From CAYUVA01 sp964448115 [NCBI: uncultured bacterium] (GTDB taxonomy: Bacteria; CAYUVA01): a stretch of 60,211 nucleotides of DNA. Numbering within the stretch: position 1 is the first letter of the stretch; the number at the start of each line of letters is the position of its first letter. Location: positions 1 to 60,211 of the forward strand of contig CAYUVA010000027.1 in assembly GCA_964448115.1 (NCBI GenBank), written 5' to 3'. Made by a program: the position numbers and the translations under genes. The notes beneath the pieces were generated by a model, which saw nothing but the letters and a program-made list of their open reading frames with translations, searched no databases and was not told where the DNA came from. Shown in pieces: positions 45,680 to 53,954 of the stretch.

Positions 45680-46057
45680 TTATTTCTCATCCTCAGCGTC
45701 CGATTCCAGCTCATTTATTCGCTTGGATATCTCGTCCAGGGTGGTTTTCAGATCCTTGGATTGATTGCGAAGCAGCTCCAGCTCATCTTTTGCTGAGTAG
45801 CCTGTCGGGTAGGGGGCACTGGGATAATATGGGTAGGGCTGATATCCCTGCGCTCTTGCCCAACCGGGTAAGCCTGTCGCATAGTACTGGTATCTGAAGC
45901 CATAGCCTCTGCCAAAGCCTCTGCCAAATCCTCCGCCAAAGACTCTACCAAATCCTGGGTTCATGTAGCCGGGAACCGGGTATCCGGCACAGAATCCCAT
46001 GCCTCTGCCGGTTAGTGGTCCTGCCCCGAAGGGTCCTGTTCTATCACCTCTAGGCAT
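45680..46057 (-). CDS. DUF5320-type Gly/Tyr-rich protein
   Basis: A 125-residue protein opening with MPRGDRTGPFGAGPLTGRGM and CAGY, the hallmark of DUF5320. A Gly-Phe-Arg-rich middle (GGGFGRGFGRGYGFRYQYY) and Pro-Tyr-rich part follow. The last 40 residues form a coiled coil (DLKTTLDEISKRINELESDA). The family is found mostly in anaerobes next to ORP-like genes. Its role is not known; it may be an oligomeric scaffold. Confidence 0.82.
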   Translation of the reverse strand: MPRGDRTGPFGAGPLTGRGMGFCAGYPVPGYMNPGFGRVFGGGFGRGFGRGYGFRYQYYATGLPGWARAQGYQPYPYYPSAPYPTGYSAKDELELLRNQSKDLKTTLDEISKRINELESDAEDEK

Positions 46058-46130
46058 CGTAATACCTCCTTAAACAGTTGGTTTGTTCATTCTTCTTTCT
46101 TTCCTTAAAGTCATAAGCCTCAAGTCTTCT

Positions 46131-46493
46131 TTATCCCCAGTGTCCTTGTACATTGGGGCTTTGTGCTTCTTTAAGCTTTCCGTTCTTGAATGCCTTGATG
46201 GCATCGCTGACTGAGCCTGAGGCGCCGATGAATATCTTTATTCCCGCCTGGCTCAGGGCAGTGAAAGCCTTAGGTCCGATATTTCCGCTTATGATTGCAT
46301 CGGGCTTTAATCCTATGGCACAGGAGGCAGCCTGGATGCCTGCACCCTGCATGGCGACTCGTGCATCGCTATTATCGTGTGCGCTGATCAAGCCATCCTC
46401 GGTATCGATCAGCAAGAACCATTGTGCCCTGCCGAATCGCGGGTCAATATTGCTTTCAAGCTCTTTTCCTTCTGCTGTAACTAGTAGTTTCAT
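46131..46493 (-). CDS. NifX-like cofactor-binding protein, copy 2
   Basis: A 120-residue member of the dinitrogenase cofactor family. It begins KLLVTAEGKELESNIDPRFG, with FGRAQWFLLID in place of HFGH, and has DAIISGNIGPKAFTALSQAG. Lacking the HFGH His, it may bind a different cluster or pair with the other copies. It sits 20 bases from copy 1. Confidence 0.85.
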   Translation of the reverse strand: MKLLVTAEGKELESNIDPRFGRAQWFLLIDTEDGLISAHDNSDARVAMQGAGIQAASCAIGLKPDAIISGNIGPKAFTALSQAGIKIFIGASGSVSDAIKAFKNGKLKEAQSPNVQGHWG

Positions 46494-46513
46494 TTCCCTA
46501 TCTGTTCCCTCCT

Positions 46514-46885
46514 TCAGGATTTTTTCGAAGCTCTATAGCCGCGCCGGCACCGACATCCGGGCATCATGAATCTCGGATGGGAGAGCAATCCCTGCTCATA
46601 GGCAGCCAAAACCTCGTTTACATCTCCGGTTATCCAAGGAATCACCTGGATCCGGTTTCTCAACAGGTGATCAAGCATAACCCTCGAGATGGCGCCGCAG
46701 ATCAGAAGCTTTACATCGTGCTCGGTTAGTATCTCTATGCGCCTGAAGAAGCCGCATTCACCGAATGGAATTACCATGCTTTTCAGCTCTGCATCACTGC
46801 TACTGTCAAAGATCATCAGGCTGCGCGCGGTATCGAACACCGGCGAGATTCTCTGTTCCCAGACTGGCATAGCTATCTTTGTCAT
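46514..46885 (-). CDS. NifX-like cofactor-binding protein, copy 1, first gene of the operon
   Basis: A 123-residue protein: KIAMPVWEQRISPVFDTARS is the family start. The DVKLLICGAISRVMLDHLL segment is retained. The tail, MMPGCRCRRGYRASK, adds two Cys. It is the first gene after a -24/-12 promoter, with a predicted leader of only about 11 bases containing GAAGAA. Confidence 0.85.
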   Translation of the reverse strand: MTKIAMPVWEQRISPVFDTARSLMIFDSSSDAELKSMVIPFGECGFFRRIEILTEHDVKLLICGAISRVMLDHLLRNRIQVIPWITGDVNEVLAAYEQGLLSHPRFMMPGCRCRRGYRASKKS

Positions 46886-46906
46886 CGTTCTTCATGTCGA
46901 TATCGG

Positions 46907-46922
46907 TGCATTTACCGTGCCA
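46907..46922 (-). promoter_or_regulatory. Sigma54 (-24/-12) promoter of the ORP-like operon
   Basis: Minus strand reads TGGCACGGTAAATGCA, with GG and GC separated by exactly 10 bases; TGGCAC matches the -24 box perfectly and ATGC is one base off TTGC. The predicted start lies near 46896, just before the first gene. The divergent gene encodes a sigma54 activator. Confidence 0.82.
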
Positions 46923-47192
46923 GGCGGAATATCGATGTTGAAAACTCTGTAACTCATTGATTTTATTGATGCTAATTTGATCAGCCCATCAGATGAGCAT
47001 AAGAAAATGGTTGCATTATGCTACGAATGCTTGACATGGATAGCTGCGTTTTGCTACATATCAGGGATGTAATAAACCACCATGCAAAATGACTAGAGAT
47101 AAAGATAATGAAAAGTGGGAGCGTTCTTCAGGTCGTGGTATGGTCTCCAGAAGGATGCTTGTTGCTGTAACTTGTAATAAACTAAAGAGACG
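46923..47192. promoter_or_regulatory. Regulatory region between ORP-like operon and activator
   Basis: No gene. GCATTATGC (47013-47021) and TAGC-N8-GCTA (47041-47056) are inverted repeats about 90-160 bases upstream of the operon start, the distance expected for activator sites. TTGACA (47031-47036) with TACATA (47055-47060) at 18 bases is a possible sigma70 promoter for the activator gene. Both are weak calls. Confidence 0.4.
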
Positions 47193-48554
47193 ATGAATGA
47201 CAAAACGGGAAAGGTACAAGGACCTCTCGATGTCATCCTCGATTCGATCGCGGATGGAGTATTTACAGTCGATTTGAACTGGAGGATAACCAGCTTCAAC
47301 CGCGCTGCGGAAAGGATAACCGGCATCTTGAGGAGTGAAGCCATGAACAAACACTGCTGGGATGTATTCAGGGCAAATATATGCGAGGGGAACTGCGCCC
47401 TGAAGCACACTCTTGCCACCAAAAAGCCGATCATCAATACGGCGGTCTGGATACTCAACACCAATGGCGAGCGAATCCCGATCAGCATATCCACTGCAAT
47501 ACTGAAGGATAAAAGCGGAAACATCATCGGCGGAGTGGAGACCTTCAGGGATCTGAGCGTGGTCGAGGAGCTTCGCAAGCAACTGCACGGCAGGTACGAG
47601 TTCGGCGACATCATCAGCCGTAACCGAAAGATGCAGGAACTGTTCGAGATCCTTCCCGACATCGCAAACAGCTCAAGCTCGGTGCTTATCGAGGGTGAAA
47701 GCGGCACTGGCAAGGAGCTTCTTGCCAGGGCTATCCACAATATGAGCGCTCGTGCTGACAAGCCTTTCGTAGCCGTGAACTGCGCTGCCATACCGGATAC
47801 CCTGCTCGAATCTGAGCTTTTCGGATACAAGGCAGGCGCTTTTACCGATGCCAAAGTAGATAAACCGGGCAGGTTCACACGCGCCCAGGGGGGAACCATT
47901 TTTTTGGATGAGATCGGTGATATCTCCTCTGCACTGCAATCCAAGCTGCTCAGGGTGATCCAGGAGAGGAATTTCGAGCCGCTGGGTTCGACCGAGTCTG
48001 TCAGTGTAGATGTAAGAATCATCACCGCCACCAACAAGAACCTCGATGAAATGGTTAAAAGCGGCCAATTCAGACAGGATCTCTACTATCGCATCAATGT
48101 AGTAAGGCTCAAGCTGCCGCCGCTCAGGGAGCGCAAGGAGGATATCCCTCTGCTGGTAGAACGATTCATCTCGCAGTTTGCCAGCATACAGGGCAAGGAC
48201 ATCAGCGGGATTTCCGAGAGTGCGATGGCTCTTTTAATGGCATACAACTACCCGGGTAACATACGCGAGCTGCAGAACATTATCGAGCACGGTTTCGTGC
48301 TCTGCAAGGGGGGATTGATCGAACCGGTCCACCTGCCAGAGCATATCCAGCCGAAGAACAAAGCGGTTCAGGCTGCCGCATCAGAGGCAAGGACTCTCGG
48401 AGAAATCGAGAAGATCTTGATTATGGAAGCGCTTAAGCGAAACAACTACAACCGAACCGCCACGGCAAGAGAACTGGGCATACACAAAACCACGCTGCTG
48501 CGCAAGCTGAAGCGATTTAACATCACGCTGCCCGAAAAGGCGCAAAGGAATTAG
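47193..48554 (+). CDS. Sigma54-dependent activator with PAS sensor (Cys cluster)
   Basis: A 453-residue enhancer-binding protein. PAS domain at 10-125, with C55, C64 and C68 ([14 protein letters not shown]) which could hold a metal or sense redox. The AAA+ domain has GESGTGKE (K174), the sigma54-contact loop GAFTDA at 215-220 (usually GAFTGA), and [13 protein letters not shown] Fis-type helix-turn-helix closes it ([20 protein letters not shown]). It is divergent from the ORP-like operon and is its most likely regulator, as with the DVU2106-type regulator in Desulfovibrio. The start ATG follows a weak site. Confidence 0.92.
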   Translation: MNDKTGKVQGPLDVILDSIADGVFTVDLNWRITSFNRAAERITGILRSEAMNKHCWDVFRANICEGNCALKHTLATKKPIINTAVWILNTNGERIPISISTAILKDKSGNIIGGVETFRDLSVVEELRKQLHGRYEFGDIISRNRKMQELFEILPDIANSSSSVLIEGESGTGKELLARAIHNMSARADKPFVAVNCAAIPDTLLESELFGYKAGAFTDAKVDKPGRFTRAQGGTIFLDEIGDISSALQSKLLRVIQERNFEPLGSTESVSVDVRIITATNKNLDEMVKSGQFRQDLYYRINVVRLKLPPLRERKEDIPLLVERFISQFASIQGKDISGISESAMALLMAYNYPGNIRELQNIIEHGFVLCKGGLIEPVHLPEHIQPKNKAVQAAASEARTLGEIEKILIMEALKRNNYNRTATARELGIHKTTLLRKLKRFNITLPEKAQRN

Positions 48555-48598
48555 GCTTATGGCTTGAGGCTAAGGCTGTTCACTTCGTGTAAGAAATA

Positions 48599-48679
48599 CT
48601 GGATGCCCGCCTTCGCGGGCATGACAAGAAGGGCGGCGCTGCCCATAGTTCTGTCATTCCCGCGCGGGCGGGAATCCAG
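48599..48679. repeat. Palindromic dispersed repeat (CTGGATGCCCGC type), copy 2
   Basis: Starts CTGGATGCCCGCCTTCGCGG and ends gcgggcgggaatccag, inverted relative to the start; 81 bases. Same element as at 16962-17053, with the first 28 bases identical. Confidence 0.75.
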
Positions 48680-48796
48680 AAGTTTTTATCAAAGATACCT
48701 TAAGTGGAAGGGTATTAGGCTTGAGACATGAGGAAGTGATCGAGGAGAGGAAAGACTCTCATTCTACCCCTCTCCGATAGGTGAATGTATCAATAT

Positions 48797-48822
48797 TGAG
48801 ACAAACTATGTCTCATTTATTT
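48797..48822. terminator. Weak terminator-like hairpin
   Basis: TGAGACA-aacta-TGTCTCA followed by tttattt. A 7-bp AT-mixed stem; it lies over 240 bases past the activator stop, so it may instead be an operator. Confidence 0.3.
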
Positions 48823-48988
48823 AACTGGTTCAGCGCTGATCCAGTTGATTCTATCCATAACAAAAAGCCTCAAGCCTTTTTAATCCATTTGTTTTAACCT
48901 GGTTTATGCGATAATATGTACCTTTAATGGATGGTCTAAATACAGGCTGGTGAACGACATTATGAATACCCTATACGGAGATTGAAAA

Positions 48989-51868
48989 GTGGGTAAACAA
49001 AGGACAAGGCTTATTATTACTTTAGTTTTACTATCAATTATCAGCTTTATGCTTGTAGCGTATGCTGGATTCGATGATGAGAGGCTCGAAATATTCGAGC
49101 GGGTAAAGTCGGAGGTCTTGAGGAATGATCCTGGATACCGCGATGTCTTCATCAGCAAGGCTGCGCTGCCTGGGGGCGCAATAATCGAGGATTGGCGGGG
49201 AGTAGTCATCAAGCTCACCTCGGAAAGCTGGGTAATCTTTATTGATGATCTTCCTGGCGCCAACTGGGAGCACCCCTGCCGATATGTGATAATCGAGCGA
49301 TCCAGCGGACAGATGCGAGTGATCCGCCATACCAGACCGCCGGAGATGCTCGACAGAATGGAGCTTATTTACAAGTCTCCGCCGATGCCACCGGTTATCC
49401 GCAAGCCAGCGAAAAGCGAGCCGTCCAAGCATCGCCTGCGCCCCAAGTCAAATCCGAATAGCCTTTGGGCGGTGATCATAAGCGGCGGAGCATCATCAAG
49501 CTCCAACTACACGCGCTACTGGAACGACTGCTCCGAGATATACAAGACGCTGGTCGAGGTTTACGGGTATCTCGACGATCATATATATGTGCTCATCGCT
49601 GACGGCACCGATCCAGCTCCGGATCGAAGCAACGGCACCAGCTCTCCGCTCGACCTGGACGGTGACGGGGATGATGACATACAGTACCCTGCCAAGTTCA
49701 ACTCGATCCAGATGGTCTTCAACGAGCTTGCCAGCAGGGTGGGCGCGCAAGACCTGGTGTTTATTTACACGACAGATCACGGTGGCTCGCAGGGCGGCTG
49801 GGATGTTACCCTGAACCTCTGGGGAGAGGAGATGGAGGATCAGCAACTGACCCCACTGGTGGATAATTTGCCGGCTAGGGACATCATCGTCTGCATGGAG
49901 CAGTGCTTTTCCGGCGGTTTCATCGATGACTTGACCGGCGAGAGGCGTGATATACAGACCGCTGCACACTACAGCGAGTCCTCATGGGCTTGCGACACCG
50001 AGGGGGACTATGATGAGTTCGTATATCACTTCACCGCAGCGGTTCGCTGGCAGACGCCGAACGGGACGCCGGTCGATGCTGATACCAACAACGATGGGGT
50101 GGTCTCCATGCTCGAAGCATTCGAGTACGCACAGGAACACGACAGCAGGAACGAGCAGCCGCAGCATGATTTTCACCCAGAAGATTACGCTGAGAAGGTC
50201 TCTTTATTCGGCTCCGGACCCGGTCCCGCAGGCGAGTTCACCATGGATCGCTCACGATTCAACTGCGATGACAATGTAACTGTCCTGCTCGGAGACAGCG
50301 ATCTCGAGGGCAGCGGCTCCTGCGAGGTAACAGTGGTCAGCGACTCTGATCCCACCGGCGAGACGGTCACCCTTTACGAGGTCGATCCCCCATCTGGCGA
50401 GTTTAGTGGATTATTCCGCACTACTATATATACACCTGGAACAGGTGAAGTCCAGGTTGCGCCGGGGGATACTTGCACCCTCATCTACATCGATGCCGAT
50501 GATGGCGAGGGGCACACAAATGTCGAGGTTACCTTCCAGGGCACCATCGACTGCACAGCCCCTAACATAAGCAGCATCAATATAAGTGAAATAGGCGCTG
50601 AGACAGCCTCGATCTCATGGTTCACCGATGAGCCGAGCATGGGGATGATCGATTACGGCAAGACCGCAGAGCTTGGCAACACGGTATCCGAGGGCAAGAT
50701 CGGCTCGGCGCACACCATACTACTGGAGAGCTTGGAGCCGAATACGTTGTATTTCTTCGATATTATCGCCGATGACGAGGCTGGCAATCGAACGGTCGAT
50801 GACAATTCGGGGGCGCACTATACGCTGGTTACCTGGCGGAGGTTGTGGGCATTCACCGACAACTTCGAGTTCAACTTCGGCTGGACATCGACAGGGGACG
50901 GACAATGGGAACGAGCGCTGCCGGCTGGCATGGGCGGAGGCTTCATGGGCAAGCCGGATCCTGCCTCGGATCATACCAGCGGCAGCGGAAAGGTCTGGGG
51001 AACCGATGTAACCCAGGACGGGGACTACAACGCTGGCTCCAATGCGATCCTGGTATCGCCATTCATCAACTGCGTTCAGTGCACCGATACGGTGCTCGGC
51101 TTCTGGGAGTGGCTCAACATCGATGGCGATATGACCAACGGAGACCATGTTTACCTCGATGTAAGCAACAACGGCATCCAGTGGAATACTATATGGGATA
51201 GCGCTAGCGGCTCCGCATCGAGTTGGTCGCAAAAGGAATACGATATCTCCAGCATCGCGGATGGATACGCCAATGTAAAGGTTCGCTTCAGGCTGATCTC
51301 CAATGCGATCTTCGAGGATAGCGGCTGGAACATAGATGACCTGACGGTTAAGTGCATCGCTCCGCCGCAGGTAAGCCCAACGGCGACGCCTACCGAGACG
51401 CCCACTCCAACCAGGACTCCGACCCCGACAAGGACTCCTACCGCCACGGCGACCAGGACTCAACCCCCGACCAATACAGCCACCCCCACCGATACGCCAT
51501 CCATAACTTGCACGGCGATATATTCCTACACGCCGACCCGCACCCCCACTGCGACACAGGCTAGCACTGTAAGTGCTATCGCACTCGGTGGATACTGGGA
51601 TACCAGGTTGCTGGCGGGAAGGCAAGGGACGATGAGGCTCATCGGCTATTATCTCGGCGACCAGCCCCCTGCTGCGCTTGACCTTTGTTACGCAGGAACG
51701 CCATTGGGCATATACCTCAAGGATGACGGGCTTTCCGGGGACATGGGAGCAAGCGATGGTTTATATGGCTTGAGTTTAGGATTACTGCCGGCTGAGAGCC
51801 TTAATATATGCCTGGAGCTTTATTTTGATGGCAGTGCTGGCTTGTGGCCTTATCTGAATGTAGAATAG
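48989..51868 (+). CDS. Secreted clan-CD cysteine protease with FN3-like, beta-sandwich, Thr-Pro linker and C-terminal module
   Basis: A 959-residue exported protein (GTG start, GGAG 9 bases upstream; signal peptide to about 26). The protease domain spans roughly 158-400: [20 protein letters not shown], catalytic His H264 in [11 protein letters not shown] and Cys C306 in [10 protein letters not shown], the legumain/gingipain/caspase clan layout. Asp-rich DLDGDGDDD and DADTNNDG stretches may bind calcium. An FN3-like domain follows at 520-607 ([20 protein letters not shown]), a jelly-roll-like domain at 620-785, a Thr-Pro-Arg linker at 792-855, and the C-terminal module at 860-959 with [12 protein letters not shown]. 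It should be a large surface or released protease. No inhibitor gene is obvious next door. Confidence 0.82.
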   Translation: MGKQRTRLIITLVLLSIISFMLVAYAGFDDERLEIFERVKSEVLRNDPGYRDVFISKAALPGGAIIEDWRGVVIKLTSESWVIFIDDLPGANWEHPCRYVIIERSSGQMRVIRHTRPPEMLDRMELIYKSPPMPPVIRKPAKSEPSKHRLRPKSNPNSLWAVIISGGASSSSNYTRYWNDCSEIYKTLVEVYGYLDDHIYVLIADGTDPAPDRSNGTSSPLDLDGDGDDDIQYPAKFNSIQMVFNELASRVGAQDLVFIYTTDHGGSQGGWDVTLNLWGEEMEDQQLTPLVDNLPARDIIVCMEQCFSGGFIDDLTGERRDIQTAAHYSESSWACDTEGDYDEFVYHFTAAVRWQTPNGTPVDADTNNDGVVSMLEAFEYAQEHDSRNEQPQHDFHPEDYAEKVSLFGSGPGPAGEFTMDRSRFNCDDNVTVLLGDSDLEGSGSCEVTVVSDSDPTGETVTLYEVDPPSGEFSGLFRTTIYTPGTGEVQVAPGDTCTLIYIDADDGEGHTNVEVTFQGTIDCTAPNISSINISEIGAETASISWFTDEPSMGMIDYGKTAELGNTVSEGKIGSAHTILLESLEPNTLYFFDIIADDEAGNRTVDDNSGAHYTLVTWRRLWAFTDNFEFNFGWTSTGDGQWERALPAGMGGGFMGKPDPASDHTSGSGKVWGTDVTQDGDYNAGSNAILVSPFINCVQCTDTVLGFWEWLNIDGDMTNGDHVYLDVSNNGIQWNTIWDSASGSASSWSQKEYDISSIADGYANVKVRFRLISNAIFEDSGWNIDDLTVKCIAPPQVSPTATPTETPTPTRTPTPTRTPTATATRTQPPTNTATPTDTPSITCTAIYSYTPTRTPTATQASTVSAIALGGYWDTRLLAGRQGTMRLIGYYLGDQPPAALDLCYAGTPLGIYLKDDGLSGDMGASDGLYGLSLGLLPAESLNICLELYFDGSAGLWPYLNVE

Positions 51869-51870
51869 TA

Positions 51871-51900
51871 TTGACAATTAATAGTAGGTAGAACTAATAA
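51871..51900 (+). promoter_or_regulatory. Sigma70-type promoter of the pseudopilin-like/J-like pair
   Basis: TTGACA (51871-51876), 18-base spacer, TAATAA (51895-51900), just after the protease stop. The predicted start near 51907 rules out the GTG at 51907 as a start codon and favours ATG 51925. Confidence 0.5.
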
Positions 51901-51924
51901 ACAGTAGTGGTCTTTGTGTTTAGC

Positions 51925-52425
51925 ATGGGCAAAATGAAGCTAAGAATAACCATTGCGGTTATCGCCGTCATGCTTTTTGTTGTTGTACCTACCCTTTTTA
52001 CCCTGAAGGTGAAAGGCTTCGAGGCTAAGACCGTCGATTTTCTAATCGATCTTTGCATAAGACAGGCGAGATTTTACTTACAGACCAACCCATCTGAGTA
52101 TGGCTCGCTTAGCGATCTTTACCCGCCGGGATTTCCGATTGAGGGGCTTAAGATAAACTATTCCGAGAACACGATAATCTACTCAGGATATCGAATCAAG
52201 CTGACGGTAAAAGATGCCCCGGGTAAATATTCGGCATCGACCTACACAGTGATAGCAACTCCTATTATGTATAACCGCTCGGGGCATCACAGCTTCTATC
52301 TTGATCAAAGCGGTATCATAAGGGTATCGAGCGGTAAAGATTCGCCGGCAGATGAAACCTCCCCGGCATATAAGTCGATTCCAATAGAGGAAATGATGAA
52401 AAATAAATCTTACGAGGGAAGTTGA
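51925..52425 (+). CDS. Pseudopilin-like single-pass membrane protein
   Basis: A 166-residue protein with an N-terminal membrane helix (ITIAVIAVMLFVVVPTLFTL) and an external domain. After the helix comes CIRQARFYLQTNPSEYGSLS, and the end reads STYTVIATPIMYNRSGHHSF then YLDQSGIIRVSSGKDSPADE, a pattern seen in type IV pilin-like proteins of secretion systems. There is no classic prepilin cleavage motif (G-FTLxE). It lies between the protease and the J-like gene. The pilin kinship is an inference. Confidence 0.55.
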   Translation: MGKMKLRITIAVIAVMLFVVVPTLFTLKVKGFEAKTVDFLIDLCIRQARFYLQTNPSEYGSLSDLYPPGFPIEGLKINYSENTIIYSGYRIKLTVKDAPGKYSASTYTVIATPIMYNRSGHHSFYLDQSGIIRVSSGKDSPADETSPAYKSIPIEEMMKNKSYEGS

Positions 52426-52426
52426 T

Positions 52427-53926
52427 ATGTCCCAGGAAAAGATAGAACTCGACAGGATCTATGGGCAGCTTCTCAGGAAGAATTACTTTGAGATCCTAGG
52501 TGTTACTCCGCAATCGACCAAGAAAGAGATAATCGTTGCAGCAGACAAGATGTCCAAAAGGTTCTCGCATTCGAACTTTGCAGACGATATCTCCGAGGCT
52601 ACTATGTTGAAGCTCAATGTTATAAACAGCCTGATCAGAAAGGCGACCAAAACCCTCACCAATCCAGAGCTTCGAGAGGGATACATTGAACGGTTGCAGA
52701 TCGATAGCCAAAGCGGTGAATCCCCGCCAGCTAGCAGGGAGATGAAGTATATTGATCCGACCAGATCGATGGTCTTTTATCAGGATAGAATCAAGCAAAT
52801 ACAACAAGAGGAGGGAGAAAAGGATTCCGCTGACTCTAAAAAGGACGACTCCACCGAGAAGGAAGCCGCAGACCTCCTGGACAGGATAAGCACCATGAAG
52901 ATCGATGCCTATGGGGATGATGATCAGGTTGAGAGCGAAAAGATGGCTAGCTCCCAGGAGCATGATGATCTGAATGGAATAATAAATGACTTTGAGGAAA
53001 GCCTTGATAAGGATGATGAATCCCCCAAAGATAGCGATGTCAAGTCGAGTATTAAGGACGATGAGCTAGATGCTAAGCTAGACCAGGCTGCCCAGACCGC
53101 CAGCTTCTTTATGGAGGATCTGATCGATGAAGACCAGCTTATCGAGCGACTAGCACAAACTCCACCCCCAGGAATGAAGCATAAGAAGAAGGATAAACAG
53201 CCCGATGAAGCTTCGGGAAAACATGTATCTGATGGCTTAAAGAAGGTTAAAGATACTGCCGGAAAACTGGAGGAGTTCCTTAGAATGAGCCTCTCGCCAG
53301 AGCAATACGCGCTCTATCAGAAGAAGAAAAAGGAGAGACAGCAAGAAAGCTCACCGCAGCTAGAGGGGGTCAGGGAGTCGATGAGCGGTGAGATTTATAT
53401 GGATATGGAGAATGATAGTATCGATACCGTGCGTCAAGCCTGCGAAGCCTCCGAGTGCATGGCTGAGGTACTCCAGGAGGTGATTAAAAAACAAACTTCA
53501 GAACAGGTTAAGCCTGATGATAGTGTGGAAGATGAGAATGTACCCTCAGAGCAAAAGACATACAACACAGAACATATCCAAAGACTCTATGATGCCTCAG
53601 CCTCCATGGCAGTGCTTCTCAAGGATGCGATACAAGAACATGATGCGCAGGAACAAAGGAAAAAACAAAGAGAAATGGGGCGCGAGGGATACAACGATGA
53701 GGCGAAAACTGCCGGTCATATCAAACCCTCATCCGCCTCGCAGGTAGTAAAAAAGCTGGAGAAGGCGCTCAAAGGGGATATCTCGACCAGGGGGCAAGGC
53801 AAAACCAGGGAAAGCCTGGGGATAGGTTTCTTCGGATTTTTGGCTATCATCATCGGTGCCATACTTTTTTTCTATTTTCTGTATAGTAAATACATCGATC
53901 TGTTCATCAGGTTGACCTACGATTGA
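52427..53926 (+). CDS. J-like domain protein lacking HPD, with C-terminal membrane anchor
   Basis: A 499-residue protein. Residues 17-80 align with a J domain (NYFEILGVTPQSTKKEIIVA), but the HPD tripeptide is replaced by SHSNF-type sequence (MSKRFSHSNFADDI), so it should not activate DnaK. The middle (100-445) is highly charged, acidic and mostly disordered or helical (ESEKMASSQEHDDLNGIIND). A single membrane helix lies near the C-terminus (GFFGFLAIIIGAILFFYFLY), leaving the bulk inside. It is 1 base downstream of the pseudopilin-like gene. Role unknown. Confidence 0.65.
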   Translation: MSQEKIELDRIYGQLLRKNYFEILGVTPQSTKKEIIVAADKMSKRFSHSNFADDISEATMLKLNVINSLIRKATKTLTNPELREGYIERLQIDSQSGESPPASREMKYIDPTRSMVFYQDRIKQIQQEEGEKDSADSKKDDSTEKEAADLLDRISTMKIDAYGDDDQVESEKMASSQEHDDLNGIINDFEESLDKDDESPKDSDVKSSIKDDELDAKLDQAAQTASFFMEDLIDEDQLIERLAQTPPPGMKHKKKDKQPDEASGKHVSDGLKKVKDTAGKLEEFLRMSLSPEQYALYQKKKKERQQESSPQLEGVRESMSGEIYMDMENDSIDTVRQACEASECMAEVLQEVIKKQTSEQVKPDDSVEDENVPSEQKTYNTEHIQRLYDASASMAVLLKDAIQEHDAQEQRKKQREMGREGYNDEAKTAGHIKPSSASQVVKKLEKALKGDISTRGQGKTRESLGIGFFGFLAIIIGAILFFYFLYSKYIDLFIRLTYD

Positions 53927-53937
53927 TTATAACAATC
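53921..53937. promoter_or_regulatory. Small inverted repeat before the metal transporter genes
   Basis: GATTG-attataa-CAATC, across the stop of the J-like gene and 18 bases before znuA. It could be an operator for metal control, but the arms are only 5 bp. Confidence 0.25.
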
Positions 53938-53954
53938 AAGGAGGGAAGAACGAC

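Larger units (their letters stand above)
48555..48988. other. Intergenic region with repeats and hairpins
   Basis: A 434-base spacer without genes. It contains 'ttaggcttatggcttgaggc'-type words near 48551, 48714 and 48867, the palindromic element at 48599-48679, GGAGAGG/CCTCTCC inverted at 48744/48769 and the hairpin at 48797. A possible promoter TTGTTT-N17-TAATAT at 48889-48917 could serve the protease gene. Confidence 0.55.

Noticed and set aside
42844-46885. Nitrogen fixation cluster
   Set aside because: NifX-like proteins suggested it, but nitrogenase subunits and NifB radical SAM are absent; the MinD-ferredoxin pair and sigma54 layout fit the ORP system.
47093-48037. Minus-strand open frame of 314 codons under the sigma54 activator
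   Set aside because: The plus strand carries intact Walker A, GAFTDA and Walker B blocks; the antisense frame has no recognisable features.
50720-51625. Minus-strand open frame of 301 codons under the large protease
   Set aside because: Covers the FN3-like domain, beta-sandwich and Thr-Pro linker of the real gene, and its Gly/Arg-rich part is the antisense of Thr-Pro codons.
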